From positions 62,001 through 126,000 of the forward strand of contig JAHRAQ010000001.1 in the NCBI GenBank assembly GCA_020027205.1: DNA of 64,000 nucleotides, in the 5' to 3' direction. Shown here in pieces: positions 1 through 9,265 of the stretch. The notes under the pieces were generated by a model. That model was given only the letters and a program-made list of their open reading frames with translations, searched no databases and was not told the DNA's origin. The first letter of the stretch is position 1. Each line of letters starts with the position of its first letter. Made by a program: the position numbers and the translations under genes. The DNA comes from Nitrospirales bacterium (lineage in GTDB: Bacteria; Nitrospirota; Nitrospiria; Nitrospirales; UBA8639).

Positions 1-588
1 TACGACCAGACGTTCGGCAAAGCCTTCGATCAATCGAGGGAAGCGGTCGTCAAAGGGCTGGCGCTCTCGCCCGACGAAACCGTGCTGGAGGTCGGCGTCG
101 GCACGGGCATGGCCCTGCCCCTGTATCCCCGCCACTGCCGCATCGTGGGCATTGACCTTTCGGAAGGCATGTTGCAAAAAGCCGGGGAGCGCATTGCCGG
201 GCACGGGCTGGAGCACGTGTCGCTGCAACGCATGGACGCGGGCGACATGTCGTTTGACGACAACACGTTCGATCTGGTCATGGCGGCCTACGTCGTCACC
301 GCCGTCCCGGATTACCGGAAAGTGGTCTCGGAGATGATTCGCGTCTGCCGGCCGGGCGGCCGGGTCGTCATGTTGAACCACTTCAGCAACGGCAACAAAT
401 ACATCGCCGCCGTGGAGAAAATGATTTCCCCCATCTGCCAACGGATGGGTTTCCGCACGGATCTTTCCCTCCACCACGTCCTGGACGGCACGGCCCTGCA
501 GGTAATCAAAAAGGAAAAAATGAACCCCTTCCGGTACTGGTACCTGGTGGAATGCGTGAATGCCAAAAACGGCTACGCGCATTCTTGA
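1..588 (+). CDS. PmtA-like SAM-dependent methyltransferase (3' part)
   Basis: The gene enters from the left edge, so its start is missing; 195 residues are visible. A class I methyltransferase fold is evident: motif I LEVGVGTG near visible residue 29, the acidic loop GIDLSEGM, and the post-motif region RPGGRVVMLNHFS. The motif I context, the NHFS segment and the ending NPFRYWYLVE resemble bacterial phosphatidylethanolamine N-methyltransferase of the PmtA type. By family it would methylate a phospholipid head group using S-adenosylmethionine. A UbiE/COQ5-like quinone or generic methyltransferase is the alternative. Lipid specificity is inferred from similarity only. Confidence 0.75.
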   Translation, partial: YDQTFGKAFDQSREAVVKGLALSPDETVLEVGVGTGMALPLYPRHCRIVGIDLSEGMLQKAGERIAGHGLEHVSLQRMDAGDMSFDDNTFDLVMAAYVVTAVPDYRKVVSEMIRVCRPGGRVVMLNHFSNGNKYIAAVEKMISPICQRMGFRTDLSLHHVLDGTALQVIKKEKMNPFRYWYLVECVNAKNGYAHS

Positions 589-666
589 GTGCGACACCCC
601 GCCCGACACCGCATCCGACACCCCGCCCCGTTGTCCGCCGTCCTTCCGTTCCGCATCGCCTGACGC

Positions 667-1344
667 ATGAAGCACGCCCTCTGCCTTCGGCACGTGCCCT
701 TTGAAGGCCCCGCCGCGTTTCAACAGGCGCTGGAGCGTCGCGGTTATCACCTCACCGAACAACTCGTGCCGCAACAGGGCGTGCCCGCCGCCACCCCGGA
801 TTTTCTGCTGGTCATGGGAGGCCCCATGTCCGTGAATGATCCCGACCCCTGGATCGAACAGGAGCGGCGGTTTATTCACCGCGCCGTCACCGAGGGCATT
901 CCCGTTGTCGGCGTGTGCCTGGGCGCGCAGTTCATCGCCAGCGCACTGGGCGGGCGTGTCGCCCCCGGCCCCCGACCGGAAATCGGACCGGCCCCGGTCA
1001 CGCGCACCGGAGAATCCGACACTGACCCGGTGTTTGGAACGATGCCCCGCAGATTCACCGCTTTTCAATGGCACGGCGAGGGCCTCACGCTGCCGCCGGG
1101 CGCGGTGCCGCTCGCCTCTTCCGACGACTATCCCGTGCAGGCCTTTCGATACGGCGACCGCGCCTACGGACTCCTGTTTCATCCCGAACTGGACCGCGAA
1201 GGCATCACCGCCCTGTGCCGCGAATGCGCCCACGACGTGCACCGCGCCGGCACCACGGCGGCGGCGGTCATGGAAGCATCGCTGCCCCTGCTGCCCCAAT
1301 CCCACCAACTAGCCGACCGGCTGATTGAGCATCTGGCGGAATAA
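667..1344 (+). CDS. Class I glutamine amidotransferase (GMP synthase-like)
   Basis: 225 residues forming one GATase1 domain. The catalytic triad is visible: nucleophile Cys84 in GVCLGAQ, and His172 and Glu174 in FHPEL. The family hydrolyses glutamine and passes ammonia to a partner, but stand-alone members of this size often have no known acceptor. There is no synthetase domain here and no obvious partner next door. The gene lies 78 bp after the methyltransferase in the same direction. It is confidently a GATase1 protein; its substrate is unknown. Confidence 0.85.
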   Translation: MKHALCLRHVPFEGPAAFQQALERRGYHLTEQLVPQQGVPAATPDFLLVMGGPMSVNDPDPWIEQERRFIHRAVTEGIPVVGVCLGAQFIASALGGRVAPGPRPEIGPAPVTRTGESDTDPVFGTMPRRFTAFQWHGEGLTLPPGAVPLASSDDYPVQAFRYGDRAYGLLFHPELDREGITALCRECAHDVHRAGTTAAAVMEASLPLLPQSHQLADRLIEHLAE

Positions 1345-1454
1345 GAATAGAATAAAAGCCATTAAAAACATGTCCAAACCAGGCCATGTGTGGCCTTGCG
1401 CTGTAAAAATAGACTTGATTCCCTTTACAGAAAAAAATACTTGAAATCGAAGGC

Positions 1455-2075
1455 ATGTCATGTTACCATTCGTTCTTCCATATGAAGAGTTCGTCGCTGA
1501 AATCATTCGCAAATCTGCGCATCGGTATCACACTCAAGGCGCACCAGGCCGTCGCCGCAAACGGCATCCCTGTGGTGCAAATGAGAGACTTGGTCGGCAC
1601 ATCTGTACGGACTGGAACACTCGCAAAATTGGACATCGCCCTTCCACGCAGAACCACATTTCTGCAATATGGGGACATTATTTTCCGGTCGCGCGGTGTC
1701 ACCACAACCGCAGCGGCCGTTCCACGGAACATGGGTAAGGCCGTGCTGGCTTCGCCTCTGTTCTTGATCCGCATCAAAGACCACGCCCCGCTTCTTCCGG
1801 GCTATCTGTGCTGGTATATCAACCAGCCCTCCGCACAGCGATTTCTAACCCGTCGAGCGGAAGGCTCATCCCTGAAAATGATCAGCATGAAGCACTTGCG
1901 AGAATTGGAGATTCCAACGCCGTCCATGCATGCCCAAAAAACCATCGTCCGGATAGACGCCCTGTTGCGAAAAGAAGCCGAACTGCTCGAAGATTTGAAA
2001 CGAAAACGCTCGCAATATATGGAAACAGCCTTGAGACATACCGCCTCGAAACATGAAACAGGGGGTGCGAAATGA
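1455..2075 (+). CDS. Type I restriction specificity subunit, half-length HsdS
   Basis: 206 residues or fewer, about half of a normal HsdS. One target-recognition domain is followed by one helical conserved region (about residues 150-200, ending in a Lys/Glu-rich helix). The segment QYGDIIFRSRG followed by an IPTPSMHAQKTIV stretch is typical of small single-TRD S proteins, which usually act as dimers. It positions the methylase and nuclease on DNA. An ATG at 1482 matches the usual N-terminus better than the ATG at 1455; neither has a good ribosome site. The stop overlaps hsdM by four bases (ATGA), so the two are translationally coupled. Confidence 0.75.
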   Translation: MSCYHSFFHMKSSSLKSFANLRIGITLKAHQAVAANGIPVVQMRDLVGTSVRTGTLAKLDIALPRRTTFLQYGDIIFRSRGVTTTAAAVPRNMGKAVLASPLFLIRIKDHAPLLPGYLCWYINQPSAQRFLTRRAEGSSLKMISMKHLRELEIPTPSMHAQKTIVRIDALLRKEAELLEDLKRKRSQYMETALRHTASKHETGGAK

Positions 2076-3586
2076 GCAGGGAGCAAGTCAAACAACAGGA
2101 CGTGAACAACGCCGCGTGGAAAGCATGCGATACCTTCCGTGGCGTGATGGATGCCACGGATTACAAAGACTACATTCTGGTCATGCTGTTCGTGAAGTAC
2201 ATCTCGGACACATGGAACGCACATCTTGCGGAATACCGCAAGCACTTCGGCAAAGACGAAACCAGGATTCGACGCAAACTGGAACGCGAACGCTTTGTCC
2301 TGCCCGAAGAGTCCGGCTTCTACGACTTGTACGCACGGCGCAACGAAGCCGACATTGGCGATTTGATCAATAAAGCGTTGGAGGCCATCGAAACCCGAAA
2401 CAGGAAAAAACTCGAAGGCGTGTTCCGCAATATCGATTTCAATTCGGAAGCGAAACTCGGCAGAACCAGAGACCGCAACCGCCGCCTCAAGACGCTATTG
2501 GAGGATTTTCACAAACCGGAACTTGACCTGAACCCGGCGCGCGTGTCGGAAGACGTCATCGGCAACACCTACATCTACCTGATTGAACGGTTTGCCTCGG
2601 ACGCCGGAAAAAAGGCGGGAGAGTTTTACACGCCTCACAAGGTCTCGGAACTGACGGCGCGCCTGTGCGCGCCGCAATCCGGCGCACACATCTGCGACCC
2701 GGCCTGCGGCTCCGGCGGCCTGCTGATTGAAGCCGCAAAGCAGGTAGGAAACAACAATTTTTCCCTGTCCGGCATGGAAGTCAACGGCGGCACCTGGGCG
2801 TTATGTCGCATGAACATGTTTCTGCACGGGACGGATGCCGCACGGATTGAATGGTGCAACACACTCACCGGCCCAACCCTGCTGGAAAAAGACAAACTGA
2901 TGAAGTTTGACAATATCGTCGCCAATCCGCCGTTTTCACTGGACAAGTGGGGTGCGGAAGATGCCGCGCACGACCGCTTCAAACGTTTCGGGCGCGGGGT
3001 GCCGCCGAAAAGCAAGGGGGATTATGCCTTCATTACGCATATGATTGAGGTTGCCGTGGCCCAAAAAGGCCGCGTGGCCGTAGTGGTCCCGCACGGGGTG
3101 TTATTCCGCGGAGGCGCAGAAGGACGCATTCGCCGGCAGTTGATCGAAGAAAACCTGCTGGATGCGGTCATCGGCCTGCCGGGCAACCTGTTTCCAACCA
3201 CGTCCATACCCGTTGCCATCCTTGTCTTTGACCGCTCCCGCGAAAAAGGCGGCGTCAATGCAACGCGCAGGGACGTGCTGTTCATTGATGCCGGCCGAGA
3301 ATACGAGCCGGGGAAAAATCAAAATACCCTGACGGATACACATCTGGACAAAATCATGGCCACATATCAAAAACGCAAGGATGCGGACAGATACGCCCAC
3401 GTCGCGGACTTCAAAGAGATCAGGGAAAACGACTTCAACCTGAACATCCCGCGCTATGTGGACACCTTTGAGGAAGAGGAGGAAATCGACATAGACGCGG
3501 TGCAAAAGGAAATCGACCAACTGGAAAAGGAACTGTCCGAAGTGCGCGCGGAAATGGCGAAAAAAATGAAGGAGATCAAACGGTGA
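2072..3586 (+). CDS. hsdM: Type I restriction-modification methylase subunit HsdM
   Basis: 504 residues, normal length. An N-terminal helical HsdM domain (about 1-150) precedes the N6-adenine methylase domain, with SAM-binding motif I DPACGSGG near residue 209 and catalytic motif IV NPPF near residue 285. A Glu/Lys-rich coiled coil closes the protein. It methylates adenine in the site chosen by HsdS and forms the M2S core needed for restriction. It is coupled to the half-HsdS upstream by an ATGA overlap. Its end overlaps a small ORF (GTGA). Confidence 0.95.
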   Translation: MSREQVKQQDVNNAAWKACDTFRGVMDATDYKDYILVMLFVKYISDTWNAHLAEYRKHFGKDETRIRRKLERERFVLPEESGFYDLYARRNEADIGDLINKALEAIETRNRKKLEGVFRNIDFNSEAKLGRTRDRNRRLKTLLEDFHKPELDLNPARVSEDVIGNTYIYLIERFASDAGKKAGEFYTPHKVSELTARLCAPQSGAHICDPACGSGGLLIEAAKQVGNNNFSLSGMEVNGGTWALCRMNMFLHGTDAARIEWCNTLTGPTLLEKDKLMKFDNIVANPPFSLDKWGAEDAAHDRFKRFGRGVPPKSKGDYAFITHMIEVAVAQKGRVAVVVPHGVLFRGGAEGRIRRQLIEENLLDAVIGLPGNLFPTTSIPVAILVFDRSREKGGVNATRRDVLFIDAGREYEPGKNQNTLTDTHLDKIMATYQKRKDADRYAHVADFKEIRENDFNLNIPRYVDTFEEEEEIDIDAVQKEIDQLEKELSEVRAEMAKKMKEIKR

Positions 3587-3663
3587 AAACTGAAATTGGC
3601 GTGAAGTCGCCGGAGAGCAGGAAGTCACTGGACGATAAAAAGGCCGGAGTCAAACAATCATGA
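3583..3663 (+). CDS. 26-residue linker ORF between hsdM and the RhuM gene
   Basis: A GTG start overlaps the hsdM stop (GTGA) and the stop overlaps the RhuM start (ATGA). A strong Shine-Dalgarno (AAGGAG, 3569-3574) lies eight bases before the GTG. The predicted peptide is short, charged and begins MKTEIGVKSPES. It would keep ribosomes moving across the gap and couple HsdM to RhuM translation; it could also be a genuine small protein. No homolog is recognised and expression is inferred only from the start signal and the two overlaps. Confidence 0.4.
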   Translation: MKTEIGVKSPESRKSLDDKKAGVKQS

Positions 3664-4709
3664 GCAGGAAATTGAGCATCCGGGACGAAGTTACGGAGTG
3701 TGTGCTCTATACCGCGCCCGGCGGAAAAGTCAGGGTTGAAGTTTTGCTGAATGATGAAACCCTGTGGCTTACCCAAAAACGCATGGCGGAACTCTTCGAT
3801 ATCGGCGTGCCTGCAATTTCCAAACACCTGGAAAACATCTATGCCGAAAAGGAATTAGAACGGGAGGCAACTGTTTCCATTTTGGAAACAGTTCAAAAAG
3901 AAGGTGCGCGCTCTGTAAAACGCAATATCGAGTACTACAATCTGGACGCGGTCATCTCCGTCGGCTACCGGGTCAATTCTACCAAGGCCAGCCAATTCAG
4001 AATATGGGCGACCCAACTCATCAAGGAATACATTATCAAGGGATTTGCCTTGGACGATGAGCGGCTCAAGGAAGGACGGCGCTATTTCGGAAAGGATTAT
4101 TTTCGTGAACTGCTGGAGAGAGTCCGCTCCATCCGGGCAAGCGAAAGGCGTATTTACCAGCAAATCACCGATATTTTTGCAGAATGCAGCATTGATTATG
4201 ATCCGCAATCGCAAATGACCCGGGATTTTTACGCCCATATTCAGGACAAATTTCACTATGCCATCACCGGCAAGACCGCCTCGGAAATTGTTTACGGCGA
4301 AGCGGATGCAAGCAAACCCCTGATGGGCATGACGACGCATAAAAACGCGCCTGACGGCCGGGTATTAAAATCGGACACGGCGATTGGCAAAAACTATCTT
4401 TCCGGAAAGAAGATCAAGGAGTTGGAAAGAACGGTCTCATCCTATTTCGATTACATAGAGCGCATGATTGAGCAAGGAAACGCTTTCACGATGGAGGAGT
4501 TTTCCGGGAGTGTAACCCGGTTCCTCGATTTCAATAAATACGAGATACTTGAAGGCCGCGGAAAGATTTCGCGCGAACAGGCGGAGCAAAAAGCCTTTTC
4601 TGAATATGAGAAGTTTAACAAAACGCAGCGTGTGGAGTCGGATTTTGATAAGGAAGTGAAAAGATTGGAACATAAACTGACGCGCAAAAGCGTTAAGAAC
4701 GATGAGTAG
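3660..4709 (+). CDS. RhuM-family protein
   Basis: 349 residues. The N-terminal part has the family signature: a helix-turn-helix-like stretch (WLTQKRMAELFDI, then VPAISKHLENI) and the conserved NIEYYNLDAVISVGYRV. A middle region with YFGKDYF and a charged C-terminal half follow. The family was named for a Salmonella pathogenicity-island gene and is often found inside type I R-M operons in place of or beside Fic/DOC genes. Its biochemical role is unknown; a regulatory or toxin-like function is inferred from context. Coupled to the preceding small ORF by an ATGA overlap. Confidence 0.85.
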   Translation: MSRKLSIRDEVTECVLYTAPGGKVRVEVLLNDETLWLTQKRMAELFDIGVPAISKHLENIYAEKELEREATVSILETVQKEGARSVKRNIEYYNLDAVISVGYRVNSTKASQFRIWATQLIKEYIIKGFALDDERLKEGRRYFGKDYFRELLERVRSIRASERRIYQQITDIFAECSIDYDPQSQMTRDFYAHIQDKFHYAITGKTASEIVYGEADASKPLMGMTTHKNAPDGRVLKSDTAIGKNYLSGKKIKELERTVSSYFDYIERMIEQGNAFTMEEFSGSVTRFLDFNKYEILEGRGKISREQAEQKAFSEYEKFNKTQRVESDFDKEVKRLEHKLTRKSVKNDE

Positions 4710-4869
4710 AAAGGCGTCAAAGAAACAAGCGTTGCCGAAATGGTGACTGGAAATAAGATTTGGGGAACCGGTCAAGGTGAGGCGCAAATGGGCGCAATGT
4801 TGCGAAAATCACGCAGAAATATGGAATAAATATGAAAAATGCCAAATAAATTGACATATTTCAATTTAT

Positions 4870-4898
4870 CTTCTCAAAAAATGGCAATTTATGAGAAG
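4870..4898. promoter_or_regulatory. Inverted repeat in the fic upstream region
   Basis: CTTCTCA (4870-4876) and TGAGAAG (4892-4898) form an inverted repeat with 15 bases between arms in the AT-rich 235-bp gap before fic. A possible extended -10 (TGTTATACA, 4903-4911) lies just downstream. It could be an operator for the DNA-binding tail of Fic or for RhuM. This is pattern inference only. Confidence 0.3.
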
Positions 4899-4944
4899 GT
4901 AATGTTATACACAAGAACAAAATAGACCTTTTTGAGGAACTTCC

Positions 4945-6066
4945 ATGACCGAGACTCTGGAACAGATAACCCGCCAGACCGATTTTGAGACCCAGGCCAT
5001 ACTCAAGGCCCTGGCCGAAGCCCATCGTCACCTTGGCGAACTCAAAGGGGTGGCCGCCGGCATTCCCAACGAACGCATCCTGATTTCCACACTGAACATG
5101 CAAGAATCACAGGACAGTTCAGCCATAGAAAACATCATCACCACCCAGGACGCACTCTATAAGTTCAGACTGCATCCCACAGACAAAGATCCCGTCGCCA
5201 AAGAAGTGCACAACTACGCAGAGGCATTGGGCACGGGCTTTGCCCTGGTCAAACAACACGGCATCCTCTCCATCAACACCATCGCCAAGATTCAACGCAT
5301 CATCGTGAGCAATGATGCTGGCTTGAGGAATCAGGCTGGCACCGTGCTGATGAACAAACGCACGGGCAAACCCGTGTACGTGCCGCCCGAACCGTCACAG
5401 GTGCGACCATTGCTCGACGAGATGGAAACATTCATCAACAACGCGTCGGTCTCCGGCCTCGACCCCCTCATCAAAATGGCGTTGCTCCACCACCAGTTTG
5501 AAAGCATCCATCCCTTTTTCGACGGCAACGGCAGAACAGGCCGCATCCTCAACATCCTGTATTTAATGCAACAGCAATTACTCAACATGCCCGTCCTGTA
5601 CCTAAGCCGCTACATCAATCACACACGGGAAGAATACTATCGCCTCCTGCAAAGCGCGCGCACCGACAGGAGAGCATGGGAAAAGTGGGTGGTGTACATA
5701 CTGGAAGGCGTCTCGCTAACCTCGCAAAGCGCCATCGCCCTGATCTCGCAAATCAAACAACTGCTGCAAAAACAAAAGCAACTCATCCGTTCGCGCCACC
5801 CCAAAATCTACAGCCAGGACCTGCTCAACAACTTATTCAAAAATCCCTACACCAAAATCCAATTCCTGATGCAGGACCTCAACGTCTCACGGCCCACCGC
5901 CACACGCTATTTGGACACCCTGGACAAGGCTGGCGTTGTGAAGAAAGCCCGGTGGGGACGTGAAAGTTATTACCTCAACACCGGGCTGATTGACCTGTTG
6001 TTTAACATTCCAGCCATCCCCCGCGTGAACACGACCGATGGCGGAAAACGACAGGAACAGCGATGA
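4945..6066 (+). CDS. Fic-family protein with C-terminal winged helix
   Basis: 373 residues. The Fic catalytic motif HPFFDGNGRTGR occupies residues 189-200, with the active histidine at 189. An N-terminal inhibitory helix motif (S58...E62-N63, in DSSAIEN) marks it as a class II, self-inhibited Fic enzyme. The C-terminal third (about 290-350) reads as a winged helix-turn-helix (SRPTATRYLDTLDKAGVV). Fic enzymes usually transfer AMP to target proteins; the target here is unknown. Its stop overlaps the downstream hsdS by ATGA, so it is part of the R-M operon and may regulate it through the DNA-binding tail. Confidence 0.92.
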   Translation: MTETLEQITRQTDFETQAILKALAEAHRHLGELKGVAAGIPNERILISTLNMQESQDSSAIENIITTQDALYKFRLHPTDKDPVAKEVHNYAEALGTGFALVKQHGILSINTIAKIQRIIVSNDAGLRNQAGTVLMNKRTGKPVYVPPEPSQVRPLLDEMETFINNASVSGLDPLIKMALLHHQFESIHPFFDGNGRTGRILNILYLMQQQLLNMPVLYLSRYINHTREEYYRLLQSARTDRRAWEKWVVYILEGVSLTSQSAIALISQIKQLLQKQKQLIRSRHPKIYSQDLLNNLFKNPYTKIQFLMQDLNVSRPTATRYLDTLDKAGVVKKARWGRESYYLNTGLIDLLFNIPAIPRVNTTDGGKRQEQR

Positions 6067-7217
6067 AGAGAAAAACAGCGAAGGGAACGGCGTTGCCAGA
6101 AGGGTGGCGGGAAGTGAGGTTGGGAGAAATCGCCACATTTTTTTCTGGAGGGACTCCCAGTCGCTCTAATTCTGAATATTATAAAGGCAACATTCCCTTT
6201 ATAGGATCTGGCGATATCAAATCTGATAGTGTCCAACAATTCATAACTGAACAAGCATTAAAAGAGTCTTCGGCAAAAATGGTGAAAAGGGGAGATTTAC
6301 TCTATGCACTTTATGGCGCGACAAGCGGAGAAGTTGCCATTTCGCAAATTAACGGTGCCATAAATCAAGCTGTGCTATGCATAAGGTCAAGAGAAGATCA
6401 CAGGTTTCTATACAACTATTTCCTCATGGAGAAAATGAAAATTTTGAACTTCTATCTACAAGGGGGGCAGGGGAATCTATCTGCTCATATTATTAAATCC
6501 TTACAGATTTTTCTGCCACCCATCCCCGAACAAAAGGCCATCGCGTCTTTGCTGGAAACATGGGACACAGCCATAGAGAAAACGGAAGCCCTCATCGCCG
6601 CCAAAGAAAAGTGGTTTAAGTGGTTACGCCACGAATTCATTGCAAATAGTATGACACATAAAAACCCTCAAAAGATTAGTCTTGATAAAATGGAAGAAAT
6701 GAATATGGTGAGCCTAAAGAGAGGAAAAGTTATTTCCAAAAAGGATATTACGAACCATCCAGGGGAATATCCTATCTACTCGTCTTCAGTAAAAAATAAC
6801 GGGTTGTTCGGATCCTACGGGAAATTTATGTTTGATGAAGAGTTAATAACTTGGTCAGTGGATGGTGGAGGTAATTTCTTTTATCGCGGATGCCATAAAT
6901 TCTCAGTTACTAATGTGTGTGGATATATAAGAATAAATACTAAAAAATTAGATTGTTACTATCTTTGTTCGCAACTGCAACTAATTCATGCCAAATTAGT
7001 TTTTGATTATCAATCCAAAGCCCACCCGAGCGTTATAAGAAAGATATACAGGTGTAATATTCCGCCATTATCGGAGCAACAAAGCGTTACTAAAATACTT
7101 CAAGCCGCTCGGTGTGAGATTGAGTTGCTTAAGAAATTAATACGGGAATACCAAAACCAAAAATGTGGTTTGATGCAGAAATTACTTACAGGCGAATGGG
7201 GGTTAAGAACACAATGA
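6063..7217 (+). CDS. hsdS: Type I restriction specificity subunit HsdS, full length
   Basis: 384 residues with two target-recognition domains. TRD1 begins at LPEGWREVRLGE and ends before the conserved region PPIPEQKAIASLL. TRD2 starts near residue 215 and ends before PPLSEQQSVTKIL and a closing helix with LLTGEW. These repeats are the classic HsdS architecture. The coding sequence is AT-rich compared with hsdM and hsdR, as is common for exchanged TRDs. It overlaps fic upstream and DUF3800 downstream by ATGA. Together with the half-HsdS this gives the locus two specificity genes. Confidence 0.93.
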   Translation: MKRKTAKGTALPEGWREVRLGEIATFFSGGTPSRSNSEYYKGNIPFIGSGDIKSDSVQQFITEQALKESSAKMVKRGDLLYALYGATSGEVAISQINGAINQAVLCIRSREDHRFLYNYFLMEKMKILNFYLQGGQGNLSAHIIKSLQIFLPPIPEQKAIASLLETWDTAIEKTEALIAAKEKWFKWLRHEFIANSMTHKNPQKISLDKMEEMNMVSLKRGKVISKKDITNHPGEYPIYSSSVKNNGLFGSYGKFMFDEELITWSVDGGGNFFYRGCHKFSVTNVCGYIRINTKKLDCYYLCSQLQLIHAKLVFDYQSKAHPSVIRKIYRCNIPPLSEQQSVTKILQAARCEIELLKKLIREYQNQKCGLMQKLLTGEWGLRTQ

Positions 7218-8035
7218 AATTTGTTTATGTAGATGAGAGTGGTAGTGGCAGTGAAGGAGATGTGTTTGTCATGGCCGGTCTTTTGATTGACGCTTACAAA
7301 CTGAATAAATCTACCAAGGATATTAGAAGCAAGCTTGAATTTATCTTATCGAAGCGCCTAGGGTCAGACAGCATTAAAGAATTAAAAACCAAGAGATTTA
7401 TTGATGGAGCAGATGGATGGAGTAGAGTAATCCCAGGGCCAGAGAGGATGCAATTGATACAAGAAATATGTGAACAGGTAACTGAAATCGCAAGCATTTA
7501 TGCTATTGGCGTTTCTTTTGGGGAATTTGAAAAACAAAAAAATAAAACTCCGCTGAACACATATTGGCTTGCATCAGGTATGTACATCTGCTCTCTTTTG
7601 CAAAAGAAAATGCAACGACTTGGAAACAACAAAGGGCTTACCGTCCTCATCTTTGACCAAAATGAACGAGAGGAAGAAAATTTATCGAGACACTTACATA
7701 AAAAGGATCAATGGTTTGATGGCTTGTATCAGAAAAATAAAAAATCAAAGTGGTTAAATTTGAAAGAAGAAGAGCGATTTCATTGCATTATTGATACATC
7801 GTTTTCAGTCAAATCAGAACATTCTCCCTGGATTCAAGCGGCAGATATTGTTTGTTATGTATACAGGCGTTGGTTAGAACTATTTACCCAAGAGGGAAAA
7901 TATGAAGGCGAAAAAGAGATTTACGACGCATTGGTAACAAGGCTAGACACAAGACGCCAGTCGCTAGGGCGGTGCCATGGCTCTGAATGTGTCAACTTTT
8001 ACCAACAGACTAAACATCCAAAATGGGAATTGTAG
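7214..8035 (+). CDS. DUF3800 protein
   Basis: 273 residues from the ATG at 7214, which overlaps the hsdS stop (ATGA); an in-frame upstream extension to 7163 would lie inside hsdS and is unlikely. The N-terminus YVDESGS and the C-terminal WIQAADIVCYVYRRW are the hallmarks of DUF3800, a predicted RNase H-like fold with conserved acidic residues. The family is frequent in R-M and other defence neighbourhoods, yet its activity is not established. Coding sequence is AT-rich. A nuclease accessory to the R-M system is the inference. Confidence 0.85.
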   Translation: MKFVYVDESGSGSEGDVFVMAGLLIDAYKLNKSTKDIRSKLEFILSKRLGSDSIKELKTKRFIDGADGWSRVIPGPERMQLIQEICEQVTEIASIYAIGVSFGEFEKQKNKTPLNTYWLASGMYICSLLQKKMQRLGNNKGLTVLIFDQNEREEENLSRHLHKKDQWFDGLYQKNKKSKWLNLKEEERFHCIIDTSFSVKSEHSPWIQAADIVCYVYRRWLELFTQEGKYEGEKEIYDALVTRLDTRRQSLGRCHGSECVNFYQQTKHPKWEL

Positions 8036-8132
8036 GAACTAGAATTTATACCATCATGAGATCGAGTCGAAGTAGTTATGGAACAGAGACTAGAAAATAT
8101 TCTTTTCTTTTTCGAAGCCTTTTGGTAGGTAT

Positions 8133-9074
8133 ATGGAGAATCTAAAAATGAATCGGTACGCTTTAGTATCTATAGGTTGTAATTTCAAAATAAAAATTGA
8201 CGAAGCAAAATTTATAGAACTAAAAAAGGCAAGAAATGTCTTATTAAAAGCATTGGCTTGCGAAGAAAACTATGAAATTGTGGTGCGTAACTACCTTGAT
8301 CTAGAAAAAGAATTGAGCGGCATTGCGATTGAGAGTATTGGGAGATGCCTTCACGACTATTACACTATTTTTAATTATATCATTGTTGCTAATATTAAAA
8401 TATCAAACCTCTTGAACTCGGCAAGGTTTCATATTGATACCCTTCCCGGAAATGTCAAGAAGTGTCTGCAAGATACAAAAAGTCAGCTACAGATAGAAGA
8501 AGTGATTCGGAAAGAAAAATCGAAAAATCCACATTTCAAATTAGTCCATTTTCTCCTGAGAAATTATCTTCAACATATTAATCTTCCAACTCATAACGTC
8601 TCTATAAACAAGACATGGACAAAGGAAAACCTTTCAGAGCATTGTGTAAATTTATTCACCCTAAAGGAAAAAATTTCAGGGGACAGAAAGTTAAAGCCAA
8701 TAATCGATACAATGGATGAAAAAGTGAATTTGATTTTTGTTATCCGTCACTATATTGAATCTATTAGCAAAATACATTTTCAAGCGAGAGGCTTGATAGA
8801 GGAAAAAGTGGAGGGGGCGAGAAAGTGTATACAGTCTGCAATTGACAAATATAAAGAATCTAATACGAATTCCGATGTTCAGGCCATAGGTCTGAGTGCG
8901 TTTCGGCTCAATAAGCACAACATCAAAGATGACGAAGTACCTTTGCTTTTAAATTGGGATGACATTCGTCATAACCTAATAAAGAAAAACGCAATTGCCT
9001 TGTCTAACTTGCATAAAATGTATGCTACGACACGAGTTGATCTAGGAGAAAAGAAAGCGCCTACCATGAGATAG
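8133..9074 (+). CDS. Hypothetical protein, 313 residues, AT-rich
   Basis: Not recognised. The protein is Lys/Ile/Asn-rich, mostly helical in appearance, without a signal peptide or clear membrane segment. An alternative ATG follows five codons in (8148). It sits inside the R-M island, 97 bp after DUF3800, in the same direction, and is much richer in AT than flanking chromosome, which suggests acquisition with the neighbouring genes. Length, codon pattern and clean frame support a real gene. No function can be offered. Confidence 0.65.
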   Translation: MENLKMNRYALVSIGCNFKIKIDEAKFIELKKARNVLLKALACEENYEIVVRNYLDLEKELSGIAIESIGRCLHDYYTIFNYIIVANIKISNLLNSARFHIDTLPGNVKKCLQDTKSQLQIEEVIRKEKSKNPHFKLVHFLLRNYLQHINLPTHNVSINKTWTKENLSEHCVNLFTLKEKISGDRKLKPIIDTMDEKVNLIFVIRHYIESISKIHFQARGLIEEKVEGARKCIQSAIDKYKESNTNSDVQAIGLSAFRLNKHNIKDDEVPLLLNWDDIRHNLIKKNAIALSNLHKMYATTRVDLGEKKAPTMR

Positions 9075-9265
9075 ATTATAAACAATGAAACAATCCGCAA
9101 CAAAGTCCTTTCGGTGTAATTCAATAAACATCCAGGCATTTGCCATGCTTGTGCTATGAACGCTTGCGGAAAAATTTATTCGGCTTTGAAAATATATGGT
9201 GCGCGGAGTTGCTTCACCGAAAAAACATTACAGCATAGTTTTTAGCCTTTCACAAGAGGCACGCA

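Noticed and set aside
1381..1396. AGGCCA/TGGCCT hairpin after the amidotransferase gene as a terminator
   Set aside because: Only six base pairs and no T-run follows.
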